From NCBI RefSeq assembly GCF_032917945.1, contig NZ_CP136624.1:9099001-9163000 (forward strand): 64,000 nucleotides of DNA, given 5' to 3'. Every line of letters begins with the position of its first letter. Position 1 is the first letter of the stretch. The notes under the pieces are model-generated. The model had not been told where the DNA came from and made no database searches. It saw only the letters and a program-made list of their open reading frames with translations. This DNA comes from Bradyrhizobium sp. sBnM-33 (lineage in GTDB: Bacteria > Pseudomonadota > Alphaproteobacteria > Rhizobiales > Xanthobacteraceae). The translations under genes and the position numbers were made by a program. Below are positions 44,420 through 51,837 of the stretch, piece by piece.

Positions 44420-44553
44420 CCATGATCGCATGGCGGCAAAGAGCCGGGCGAGCGGAGCGCAGTCAAGGTCGCAAGCCGGCGGAGCCGGTCGTGCGCAGCG
44501 CGAGCCTTGACGGCGCACCGTTGGTCCGGCAGCGGCCTCCCATGCGATCATGG
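44420..44553. repeat. Long palindromic element, candidate structured RNA or MITE
   Basis: The ends are perfect 14-nt inverted repeats (ccatgatcgcatgg / ccatgcgatcatgg). Inside, a second pair (gtcaaggtcgc / gcgagccttgac) and a central agccggcggagccgg palindrome could fold into one long branched hairpin. I recall spurious proteins from this sequence type (KPAEPVVRSASLDGAPLVR) in several Bradyrhizobiaceae, which points to a dispersed element. The surrounding 44302-44886 contains no convincing gene. Confidence 0.65.
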
Positions 44554-44886
44554 CCAGACATCCTGCCGGGCATTCGCAACAAGACGCTACGCTGCGAACG
44601 ATGGCGCACGGATCGTTGATTTCGAATGCTTTCTCGGTTCGAGCGGCACCAGGCCGCTTCATACGGTGCCGCCGCAGTGCCATCCAAAACAATGTGCAGA
44701 CAAACACTTACGACCCTCGACGGCACGGAGCGACACCGTCGCTTTTATCTTGCCCTCGGTCGGTCGACGGTCTCGTCCTCGCCGACCCCACGCGAATCTT
44801 CCCCAAAATGCGATCAGACAAAACGCACGGGCGCCGCCGACCTATGTCAGAAATCCCGGACGAGCCCGCAATAGGCAAAAATTCGT

Positions 44887-46100
44887 TCAAGCATCGAGCT
44901 CTCGCTCCAGCGGGTTCTCTTGCACGTCGAGCCGCATTACGTACAGCGTTGCAAGCAAGGCCATTCCCGAGGACAGGAGCATCATTGCTAACAGGGTTGG
45001 GGCCGCATTCGCTTCGGTCAGAACCGCGCCCGTGATTGCCGTCAGGAGTGCCCCGCCGCCCACCGTCAGCGCAGCCGACAGCCCCGACGCGCTGCCTGCA
45101 AGTTCTGACCGAACAGAGACGACACCGGCATTGCTGCTCGGGATCGCCAATCCGTTGCCGAGACCAACGCAGGCACAGGCGCCGAAATACATCGGCAAAT
45201 TCACCGCGTCATAGAAGCAAAGCAGGATTCCCAGAACCAGGCCCACACACGCCACCAATCCGCCCATCAGCATCATCGTCGTGAGCCCATAAAGTTCGGA
45301 GAAGCGGCCGCACAGAAAGCTGCCGAGAACAAAACCGACCGTGATGGTTCCCATATAGAAACCGAGCTCCGCGGTGGAAATCCGGAACGTGGAGACAGCG
45401 ACAAGCGACGCTCCGCCAATGAAGATGAAGAACGCCCCCCGGGAAAACGTCATGCACAGCGCGTAACCCAAAAACGCCCAGATCCCACGAGCTTCGCATA
45501 TGATCGAAATTGCCGCGCAAACGTAGCCGCGGGTGTTTTGTTGGTTTCCCGCAGATCGAGCCAGCACAGCGCGAGGGTCGCGCCGCCCATGACGAGAAAG
45601 GCCCAGAAACTGGCCCGCCATCCGTACAGCTCATCGAGTGTACCACCCAGCATCGGGGCCAGCATGGGAGCGACGGCCGAGGCCATGGCCACGTAGCCGA
45701 TGGAGCTTGCAGCTTTGTTGCCTGCGGAGAAATCCCGAATAATGGCGACCGAAACGGCGTAAGCAGGGGCGATGACCGCCTGCATCATGCGGAAGGCGAG
45801 AAACACCCAGACGTTGGCCGCCAACAGGCAGCCCAGCGAGGCGACGAGGAAAAGCAGCAGGGCGGCAAGGATCACAGGTCGCCTGCCGAAGCGATCCGAC
45901 AACGGCCCCATCACGAGCTGCAGCACGACGCTCACGGCCGCGTATACGGCGATGCACAGATTGACGAGCGCATAGTCCGCCTGAAACTCATGGGCGATGT
46001 TTGCCAATGAGGGCAGGAACATGTTGAGAGATACCACCGACAGACCGCTCAGCGCGATCAAGGTCATCAGGGCCGGCGGGTCTGCGGCTTTCCCTGGCAT
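44887..46100 (-). pseudogene. Bcr/CflA-type MFS transporter, frameshifted
   Basis: Two frames together encode a 12-helix drug-resistance-type MFS protein. The first (46100 to about 45470) gives the N-terminal half with GPLSDRFGRRPVILAAL (MFS motif A), PAYAVSVAIIRDF and LGGTLDELYGWRASFWAFLVMGG. The second (about 45480 to 44887) gives the rest (GYALCMTFSRGAFFIFIGG ... LGNGLAIPSSNAGVVSV). They join across the run ccc-aaaaa near 45468-45475, where one missing base breaks SGRFW-GYALCM. Otherwise the gene is undamaged, so it is either a very recent pseudogene or a consensus error. It would export a small molecule across the inner membrane. A complete attenuator precedes it (46144-46301), implying amino-acid-responsive expression. 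Confidence 0.85.
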
Positions 46101-46143
46101 GGTTTCCTCTTCTCAATCTGACAAGCCGGACAGAAACTTGCTC

Positions 46144-46172
46144 AAAAAAAAGCCCCCGAACTTGTCGGGGGC
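46144..46172 (-). terminator. Attenuator terminator before the MFS gene
   Basis: On the minus strand: gcccccga-acaag-type stem (gcccccga / ttcgggggc), then eight consecutive T. A strong intrinsic terminator placed 43 bp upstream of the transporter start and 25 bp downstream of the leader-peptide stop. A second hairpin (ggtaacggca / tgccggtacc, about 46177-46200) overlaps the leader's end and lies just before it, the layout of a classical transcription attenuator. Confidence 0.85.
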
Positions 46173-46197
46173 GCACGGGGTACCGGCATGGATGCCG

Positions 46198-46245
46198 TTA
46201 CCGGTCCATGCGCCAGCGCCCTACTACGACGGTTGCGATCGTCAT
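46198..46245 (-). CDS. Attenuator leader peptide with Val-Val-Val run
   Basis: A 15-codon frame, MTIATVVVGRWRMDR, with ggaga upstream of its ATG and its stop inside the first hairpin of the attenuator. Three consecutive valine codons (gtc gta gta), with Ile and Thr nearby, suggest that charged branched-chain (valine) tRNA levels decide between antitermination and termination; an arginine-tryptophan-arginine cluster follows. Such leaders normally precede ilv or leu biosynthetic genes; here the next gene is a transporter. Regulation by valine is inference. Confidence 0.75.
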   Translation of the reverse strand: MTIATVVVGRWRMDR

Positions 46246-46272
46246 CTCAAATATCTCCAATGATCTACGCCC

Positions 46273-46301
46273 AGTGTAGAAACTCGCTCCGTGAGCGTCA
46301 A
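46273..46301 (-). promoter_or_regulatory. Sigma-70-type promoter of the leader-MFS unit
   Basis: On the minus strand TTGACG (46296-46301), a 17-bp spacer and TACACT (46273-46278), about 28 bp upstream of the leader-peptide ATG. The close match and ideal spacing make this one of the clearest promoters in the window. Confidence 0.75.
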
Positions 46302-46341
46302 CGATCGGCTAGTGAATGGAAGTCCGTGTTCTGCGCCACGT

Positions 46342-47016
46342 CTAACACCGAACTGATATTTCCAAGCCACCTTGGAAGGGCAGTGTCATTGTGGTGAAGC
46401 TGTTGGCTGGATCATGTAGAAACGCGAAATAGTCAGCATAAAACCCCCGATGTTTTTTGGTGTTGTCGCACACCACAACCGCGCCCTGTGAAAGATGTGG
46501 CGAAATCAATTCTAATGCAGGTCGCGCCATCGCGATCCAAACATCCATTAGGACGAAGTCGATCGGCCCATCGATCTGCTTTAGGGTTTCGCGAAGATCG
46601 CCTACTCGCAGTTCGATAAAACTACTCAATCCGGCTTGCGCGAAATGTGCCCGTGCAGCCGCCGCTTTGCTTGGCTCATATTCGGTCCCAATGACCACTC
46701 CGTTGCCACCGAATGCATTAACATTGTCGCGCACGGCTGCAGCGAGGTAGATGGTCGATACACCGTACGACGTGCCAACCTCGATGATCTTGGAGACTTT
46801 TTTCGCTCGGCATAGCTGGTAACAGAACTCCGCCTTGTCGCGATCAAGTGCAACGAGCTTGTCGCTCCGAAAGGCCCTAATTTCTTCTGCGCTTGGAGAA
46901 AGCTCGCTGCTGTCCCGTTTTGCCTCGAATGCCAGGATCAGTGCGGCCTGCTCGTCGCTCTTCGCGTGAAGAGCATCAAGGAAGTCCTGCAATGCCTGAT
47001 TGCCAAGTACGGTCAT
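46342..47016 (-). CDS. Class I SAM-dependent O-methyltransferase
   Basis: 224 residues of the catechol/caffeoyl-CoA O-methyltransferase type: a helical N terminus, then the SAM-binding strand KIIEVGTSYGVSTIYLA (about 78-94), the acidic residue after strand 2 in VIGTEYEPSKAAAA, VGDLRETLKQIDGPIDFVLMD (Asp for SAM or metal contact) and GAVVVCDNTKKHRGFY. It transfers a methyl group from SAM to an unknown hydroxyl or small-molecule acceptor. The start codon is directly preceded by a TPP riboswitch whose 3' end contains the ribosome site, so the enzyme should be made when thiamine pyrophosphate is scarce. No thi gene is adjacent. Confidence 0.88.
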   Translation of the reverse strand: MTVLGNQALQDFLDALHAKSDEQAALILAFEAKRDSSELSPSAEEIRAFRSDKLVALDRDKAEFCYQLCRAKKVSKIIEVGTSYGVSTIYLAAAVRDNVNAFGGNGVVIGTEYEPSKAAAARAHFAQAGLSSFIELRVGDLRETLKQIDGPIDFVLMDVWIAMARPALELISPHLSQGAVVVCDNTKKHRGFYADYFAFLHDPANSFTTMTLPFQGGLEISVRC

Positions 47017-47021
47017 GGTCT

Positions 47022-47098
47022 GCTCCCTTCGCTGGCATTACCCAGACAGGTTCAACGGGTGTGATCTCAGCCCGCGTCAAACGGGCACCCCGGACGCG
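47022..47098 (-). promoter_or_regulatory. TPP riboswitch (THI element)
   Basis: On the minus strand the THI-box consensus is clear: ccggggtgccc, then gggctgagatcacaccc, then gaacctgtctgggtaatgcc and agcgaaggga. These form the P2-P3 arm (with CUGAGA) and P4-P5 arm (with GGGUAAUGCC-type motif). The last bases (gaagggag) are also the Shine-Dalgarno site, 6-7 nt before the methyltransferase ATG. Ligand binding should therefore mask the ribosome site and repress translation. Confidence 0.92.
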
Positions 47099-47211
47099 CC
47101 AACGTTTCAGGTCAACGTATAGCCGTCAAGCATCGCGGTCAGAATGTCTCTTGTGGGTCAAACGCGTCATTTTAGCACCTTGCCTTCAACTTCTGGGTCG
47201 CCCCCTGGAAC

Positions 47212-47252
47212 GGACATGGCACCGATACCCAGGGTGGTTCGGTGCCATGTCC
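47212..47252. repeat. Perfect 14-bp inverted repeat
   Basis: ggacatggcaccga (47212-47225) and tcggtgccatgtcc (47239-47252) flank a 13-nt loop in the gene-free 47100-47593 region. No T run follows on either strand, so it is a structural or protein-binding hairpin rather than an ordinary terminator. The region otherwise shows nothing recognisable. Confidence 0.6.
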
Positions 47253-47593
47253 ATGGAAGCACATCGAGACGCCCGCGACATCGGAAGCAGCTCCTTTGAG
47301 CGCAGTGCCAAATCGTAGGCAATCGAATATTCTCGGGTTACGGCATGAGATAGGTTGCGACTTCATAGCGCCACGGCGAAGCAGTAGTGCCCATCTTCAT
47401 CGGCCGCGGCGCGCCAGATTCCCCCTCATATCTGCGATTTCCTGCGACCTGCTACACCGGGCCGAGGTGGGAGAAAATTCGTTGCCGCAGGAGGAGTGGT
47501 GCTCGGCGGCATTCGACCTTCGCATCAATATGATGTCCTTCGGCGACCAATGACGCGACGGCAAACAATCGGCATTTTCCGTTGTAAGGCGAG

Positions 47594-48097
47594 CTAAGAA
47601 ATCCGGAGGATTTCGGCGACCGTGGCATGAACCGGCCCTGTCGTGTCGATCTCATGATCGGCGGATTTTCTGAGCAGCGGCTCGATCAGCGCAATGAGTT
47701 CACGCACCTTTTGCCGATCCTCCTCACTGTTGCCATAACCGTCGGACGAACGTGCTTCGAGCCGCTTCATGATCGTTGCGACTGGCGCGGAGAGAAGAAT
47801 GATCTTGTCGATGAGGGGGAATAGCCGCTCCATATTTTCCGCGCATCCACTAAGGAACAGCGTGCCCTGATTATGCCCAGCGAGAAGTGCTCGTACCCGG
47901 CTCTCCTGCCAGACCCAATCCTTCCCTTTTCCCGGCGTAAATGTGTCTGAGGGATCGACGTCGATCCATTCGGACCATTGCGGCGTATCCAGATCCACGG
48001 CCTGATGGCCTCTTGCCGCGAGTTCTCCGACCACGGCCGATTTTCCAGTGCCGGACATGCCTGTGATCAACACACGCTTCACGCGGCTTCTCCTCAT
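47594..48097 (-). CDS. P-loop AAA/shikimate-kinase-like ATPase
   Basis: 167 residues with a single nucleotide-binding core: Walker A LITGMSGTGKSAVV (about 10-23), the DLD acceptor strand (AVDLDTPQWSEWID) and the LID-like KRLEARSSDGYGNSEEDRQKV, ending in the short helix IEPLLRKSADHEID. The layout resembles small nucleoside or shikimate-type kinases (AAA_18/AAA_33), which phosphorylate small molecules or RNA; the substrate is unknown. A GTG six codons in (VKRVLITG) is an alternative start. It is divergent from the ArsR gene across 115 bp. Confidence 0.75.
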   Translation of the reverse strand: MRRSRVKRVLITGMSGTGKSAVVGELAARGHQAVDLDTPQWSEWIDVDPSDTFTPGKGKDWVWQESRVRALLAGHNQGTLFLSGCAENMERLFPLIDKIILLSAPVATIMKRLEARSSDGYGNSEEDRQKVRELIALIEPLLRKSADHEIDTTGPVHATVAEILRIS

Positions 48098-48192
48098 TGC
48101 CGTCCGGAAGCGTTCGCAGTTGCCCGACTGCGACGTTTCCGCAAGTTAGATTAAACATACCTGTCGAAACCTCTTGAGGTGGCAATGACCCC

Positions 48193-48212
48193 TTGACAAA
48201 AAAATTTGTCAA
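48193..48212. promoter_or_regulatory. Palindromic operator overlapping a -35 box
   Basis: A perfect 8-bp inverted repeat (ttgacaaa / tttgtcaa) separated by four A. Its left arm is a consensus -35 (TTGACA) and its right arm reaches the first possible ATG of the ArsR-type gene. This is the expected layout for autorepression by that regulator. Confidence 0.65.
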
Positions 48213-48817
48213 TGCGATTAGAACGCATGCTCGAACTTGATGTCATTGAGGCCCCCGCGGCCGCAGCCCTCGCGCTGGACCCAATAAAAACCCGGTTGTT
48301 GGCGGCGCTGTCACAGCCCGCCTCGGCCGCTGCGATCGCCGAACGGATTGGCCTCACGCGCCAGAAAGTGAACTACCACCTGCGCGCCTTGGAGGATCAC
48401 AAGCTGGTCAAGCCGGCCGAAGAGCGCCAATGGGGCGGTCTCACGGAGCGCCTCATGATCGCGACGGCATCGTCCTATGTCGTCTCGCCGGCTGCGTTAG
48501 GTCCGATCGGCGCCGATCCGGCACGCAACAACGACCGTCTATCAGCCAGCTATCTCATCGCCCTGGCGGCCCGCATCGTCCGCGAGGTCGGCGACCTCTG
48601 GCGGACTGCCCGCCAGAACGACAAGCGTCTCGCCACCCTTTCGATCGACACCGTCATCCGCTTCCGATCGCCCACAGATCGCGCGGCCTTCACCTCCGAT
48701 CTCACCAATGTCGTCGCGGCGCTGGCGGCGCGCTATCACGACGAGAGTGCGCCGGGCGGACGACCGCACCGGCTCGTCGTGGCGTCCTATCCCGCGCCCC
48801 CCGGCGCTCGGCCCTGA
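48212..48817 (+). CDS. ArsR-family winged-helix regulator
   Basis: About 201 residues. The N-terminal 90 residues are a winged-helix domain: ALDPIKTRLLAALSQPASAAAIAERIGLTRQKVNYHLRALEDHKLVKPAEER, with the recognition helix TRQKVNYHLRAL. The C-terminal half (about 95-200) is a helical-plus-strand domain of the type seen in ArsR proteins paired with SRPBCC proteins. No metal-binding cysteines are present, so it is not an arsenic sensor. Starts at 48212 or 48227 are possible; the -35 box inside the operator would place transcription start near 48228, which would favour the later ATG. It forms an operon with the SRPBCC gene 11 bp downstream. Confidence 0.82.
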   Translation: MRLERMLELDVIEAPAAAALALDPIKTRLLAALSQPASAAAIAERIGLTRQKVNYHLRALEDHKLVKPAEERQWGGLTERLMIATASSYVVSPAALGPIGADPARNNDRLSASYLIALAARIVREVGDLWRTARQNDKRLATLSIDTVIRFRSPTDRAAFTSDLTNVVAALAARYHDESAPGGRPHRLVVASYPAPPGARP

Positions 48818-48828
48818 AAGGATCCCCC

Positions 48829-49632
48829 ATGCCCCTCAAGAAGGATGAAACCGGAAAGCGTTGGGTCGAGATGGAGTTGATCGTGCCTGGCACGCCTGAG
48901 CAGGTGTGGCAGGCGATGGCGACGGGACCCGGCAATACGGCCTGGTTCACCAAGACCAGCGTGGACGAGCAGATCGGTGGCGACATCCACTTCGACTTCG
49001 GTCCTAATGGAAGCTCCACGGGCGAAGTCACGGCCTGGGAGCCGCCATTCCGCTTCGGTTATGTCGAGCGCAACTGGAGCGAAGGCGCGCCGCCGGTCGC
49101 GACCGAGATCACCATAACCAGCAGGTCGGGCGGCCGGTGTGTGGTTCGCATGGTCCATTCACTGTTTGCCTCGACAGACGATTGGGATGATCAGCTCGAA
49201 GGGTTCGAAAGCGGCTGGCCCGGCTTCTTTGAAGTGCTGCGCGTCTACCTCTCGCACTTCGCGGGCAAGAAGGCGGCCTCCTTCTACGCCATGGCTAGCG
49301 ACGAAGGCCACCAGTCCGGGGTCTGGAAACGGCTAACCGAAAAACTCGATCTCGCCGCCGCGAACGTCGGCGAAGAGCGGACGACACCACAACAGCCAGA
49401 GAGCCTGTCCGGCATGGTCGAACGCGTGCAGCAGGACGCCAAGCAGCGCTACATCATGCTGCGCCTGAATGCTCCGGCCCCCGGTATCGCCCTCATCGGA
49501 ACCTACGGCACCGGCAGCGGTACAAATGCGAGCATGGCCATCTATTATTATGGCGACGACGCCGAGCAGCACGCCGCGGCGAGCGAGCCGCGATGGCGGC
49601 ATTGGTTCGGCGAGAGCTTCAAGCGGCCTTAG
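48829..49632 (+). CDS. SRPBCC (AHSA1-like) domain protein
   Basis: 267 residues. The N-terminal 150 residues are a START/AHSA1-type fold: RWVEMELIVPGTPEQVWQAMATGPGNTAWFTKTSVDEQIGGDIHFDFGP ... VTAWEPPFRFGYVERN ... GWPGFFEVLRVYLSHF. The remaining 110 residues form a second, related ligand-binding-like domain. These proteins bind hydrophobic small molecules. Pairing of an ArsR regulator with SRPBCC proteins is common in actinobacteria and proteobacteria, where the second protein probably binds or removes the inducer. It has gaaagga just before the ATG. Confidence 0.82.
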   Translation: MPLKKDETGKRWVEMELIVPGTPEQVWQAMATGPGNTAWFTKTSVDEQIGGDIHFDFGPNGSSTGEVTAWEPPFRFGYVERNWSEGAPPVATEITITSRSGGRCVVRMVHSLFASTDDWDDQLEGFESGWPGFFEVLRVYLSHFAGKKAASFYAMASDEGHQSGVWKRLTEKLDLAAANVGEERTTPQQPESLSGMVERVQQDAKQRYIMLRLNAPAPGIALIGTYGTGSGTNASMAIYYYGDDAEQHAAASEPRWRHWFGESFKRP

Positions 49633-49706
49633 ATGCGGCAACGGCCCGACGGGCTGGGAGCGGAAGTTGATAAGTGTGACGCGAATGACGTCAGAGGTGA
49701 CATGGC

Positions 49707-50237
49707 ATGTCCGATCCGCCCGACTTTCACGCTCCGCAATCGTCCTATTCAAGGGCAGATCTGCTCAAGTCGAGCGAAGGCGGTTATTTCGGCCCGGGCA
49801 ATGCTCAGTTGCCGGCGCCGCCCATGCTGATGATGGACCGCATCGTCGAGATCAGCGCCGACGGCGGCGAATTCGGCAAGGGCCATGTCATCGGTGAGCT
49901 GGATATCACACCGGACCACTGGTTTTTTGATTGTCACCTTCGCGGCGATCCGGTGATGCCGGGGTGTCTGGGCCTGGACGCCATGTGGCAGATTATCGGT
50001 TACTGGCTAGGCTGGTCGGGCTCACCGGGCAAAGGCCGCGCGGTCGGCGTCGGCGAGGTGAAGTTTCGAGGGGACATCAAGCCATACACCAAGCGCGTGC
50101 GATACGAGGTCAGCATGCGCCATGTAAGGCGCGGCAGACTGGCTGTTGGAATTGCGAACGGCCGTGTCTTTGCCGACGACACCTGCGTCTATGTCGCCAG
50201 GGATATGCGCGTCGGACTGATAGCGCCGGCGACCTGA
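49707..50237 (+). CDS. fabA: FabA-like 3-hydroxydecanoyl-ACP dehydratase
   Basis: 176 residues of the hot-dog fold. The start YSRADLLKSSEGGYFGPGNAQLPAPPMLMMDRI and the active-site block DHWFFDCHLRGDPVMPGCLGLDAMWQ are diagnostic: His71 and Asp85-type catalytic residues are present. FabA dehydrates 3-hydroxyacyl-ACP and, at C10, isomerises the double bond toward unsaturated fatty acids. In rhizobia fabA is normally followed by fabB; here it stands alone between unrelated genes, so it may be a second copy with a special acyl substrate. The ATG at 49707 follows agaggtga. Confidence 0.88.
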   Translation: MSDPPDFHAPQSSYSRADLLKSSEGGYFGPGNAQLPAPPMLMMDRIVEISADGGEFGKGHVIGELDITPDHWFFDCHLRGDPVMPGCLGLDAMWQIIGYWLGWSGSPGKGRAVGVGEVKFRGDIKPYTKRVRYEVSMRHVRRGRLAVGIANGRVFADDTCVYVARDMRVGLIAPAT

Positions 50238-50287
50238 CGGAAGGCGGCTCAAATGTGGGCAGCCGCCGGCAGGTCCGCGTGCCAGCG

Positions 50288-50865
50288 CTACGGTCGCGCC
50301 ACCTGCAGGTTTCGAAACTGCACCGCCGATCCGGCGTGATGGTTCTGGAGGCCGATATGTCCGACCGGCTGTCGCGATGCGCCTCCAGTCGAGACACTTC
50401 TTCTCCGTTGATAACAACGCTTATCGTCGATCCGATGGCATGCACCTCGAACCTGTTCCATTGCCCGACGGGTCGCGATGCAAACCTGACCGCCGGAGCG
50501 AGTTGATAGATGGCTCCGGTGAAATGAAGCGGGCTCTCGAGCGACTGCTTTTCGGGATCGAGTCCTCGATCATCGATCTGGATTTCATACCCGTGCTCAA
50601 TGGCCGGTTGGGGACTGTCGGCCAACGGCGGGCAGCGCAGAAATACTCCGGAGTTATCGTCCAGCGAGCTCAGGCGCCACTCGACGGTCAGCACCAGGTC
50701 ATCGAAAAGCTCCTCGGCATACCAAAACAGGCCCGGCCCGCCAAAACTCTCGACCACCCCTTCGGCGACCTTTCGGAAGCCGCCCGGACCGGCCATTCGC
50801 CAACCCGAGAGACGACTTGCCGCAAGCAAGTTCGGAGACTTGGACATTTTGAACGCGATCGCCAA
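50288..50865 (-). pseudogene. DUF1080 (3-keto-disaccharide hydrolase-like) gene with late frameshift
   Basis: The frame from 50865 encodes a laminin-G/concanavalin-like DUF1080 domain: PGLFWYAEELFDDLVLTVEWRLSSLDDNSGVFLRCPP ... GYEIQIDD ... WNRFEVHAIGSTISVVINGEEVSRLEA. The expected ending HIGLQNHHAGSAVQFRNLQVARP lies in another frame, from about 50365 to a stop at 50288. One missing base in the cgaccgg run near 50362-50368 explains the break; without it the product would be about 193 residues. As read, the protein continues into Arg-rich nonsense and would overlap fabA. It is either a fresh pseudogene or a consensus error. No signal peptide is evident. Confidence 0.78.
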
Positions 50866-50997
50866 TTCGTCTGGGATTAGACCTGCGATCTCTCATCGAC
50901 GCCTGTCGACGGTTAGGGTTCCTGAATTTGTCGACCCTAGTGCGTCACAGGTCGTCTATCTCAGTAGCGAATGCCCGTTCCCTTTGAACGCGTCCCG

Positions 50998-51222
50998 TCA
51001 GTTCACGGCGCGACTTGCGGAGTGGCTTGGCGTATTGCCGGAAGCCGCCTGACAGAAAGCTTCAAAATAGGCTTCCAGCTCCGCTACGGCGCGATGTTCC
51101 CATTCCCTGGCTTGCGCCAGCAAGGAACCGCTATGAATCGGCCGGAAGGCCGCCGTCTGGCGGCACAGCGACGCGATGGTGCGGTAGCGGCGAACGTTTT
51201 CCATGATGGCCAGCCCGTTCAT
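50998..51222 (-). CDS. Small conserved hypothetical protein (Bradyrhizobium type)
   Basis: 74 residues, MNGLAIMENVRRYRTIASLCRQTAAFRPIHSGSLLAQAREWEHRAVAELEAYFEA followed by a short polar tail. The RRYRxIASLCRQTAAFRP and LLAQAxxWEHRAxAELE blocks are a pattern I know from many short Bradyrhizobium proteins of unknown function. All helical, cytoplasmic. The ATG at 51222 is supported by gggga just upstream; the frame continues much further upstream but with unlikely sequence. Confidence 0.7.
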   Translation of the reverse strand: MNGLAIMENVRRYRTIASLCRQTAAFRPIHSGSLLAQAREWEHRAVAELEAYFEAFCQAASGNTPSHSASRAVN

Positions 51223-51400
51223 TGCTTGGATCTCCCCATTCCCTTTCCCGGGCACGAATTTGCGGCAGAACGATTTTCGATTAGTTAGCGGGACTGGAAG
51301 AGAGCGCGTGTGGTTTCCGAACCGTTGACGGGCCCTCAACCGGCGGAAGAGGCGCGGCACTCGGCCGTCCCAACAAACATTCAGGCTGGAGCCAAGCGCT

Positions 51401-51652
51401 TCACTCGTTCGTACGGATCGTTGGTGGCGAAGCATTGCTGCTCGAACAGATAACATCCTGCGAACGATTGTCAGCCGAAAACAACGACACCTCGATCCCC
51501 TCACGCCCGACCAATGAGATCAGTCGCGTGCAGGCAAAGTAAGCCAGCCCGAGGCCGAGAAATGATGCAGACAAGATCGCAATCACGAACAGCGACTTTG
51601 CCCGCCTTCCCTGCAGCGATGGTTGCGAGATACTGGCGGCAATGACTGACAT
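51401..51652 (-). CDS. Small hypothetical membrane protein
   Basis: 83 residues with one clear membrane helix (KSLFVIAILSASFLGLGLAYFACTRLI, about 19-45), basic residues before it and a polar C-terminal tail, giving an N-in single-pass topology. Family not recognised. No strong ribosome site, so the start and existence are less certain than for its neighbours. Confidence 0.5.
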   Translation of the reverse strand: MSVIAASISQPSLQGRRAKSLFVIAILSASFLGLGLAYFACTRLISLVGREGIEVSLFSADNRSQDVICSSSNASPPTIRTNE

Positions 51653-51837
51653 TCGCTCGGCCTGAGAATGATGAGTTGGACCGGAGCCGTCGCCGATAGC
51701 GACGACGGTTCAGCCTCGCCGCCGGTCGCGCGGGAGACGGTGGACGGGCGACGAAGCCGCGCGATCTGCGCTTGTTCGGCAACTAAGGACGGGATGCCGC
51801 GGGTGACGACTCATCCAACCGAGAGTCAAGCCCGGTC

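Noticed and set aside
47172..47366. 64-residue minus-strand frame over the 47212-47252 hairpin
   Set aside because: Coding would be an accident of the inverted repeat; no ribosome site or relatives.
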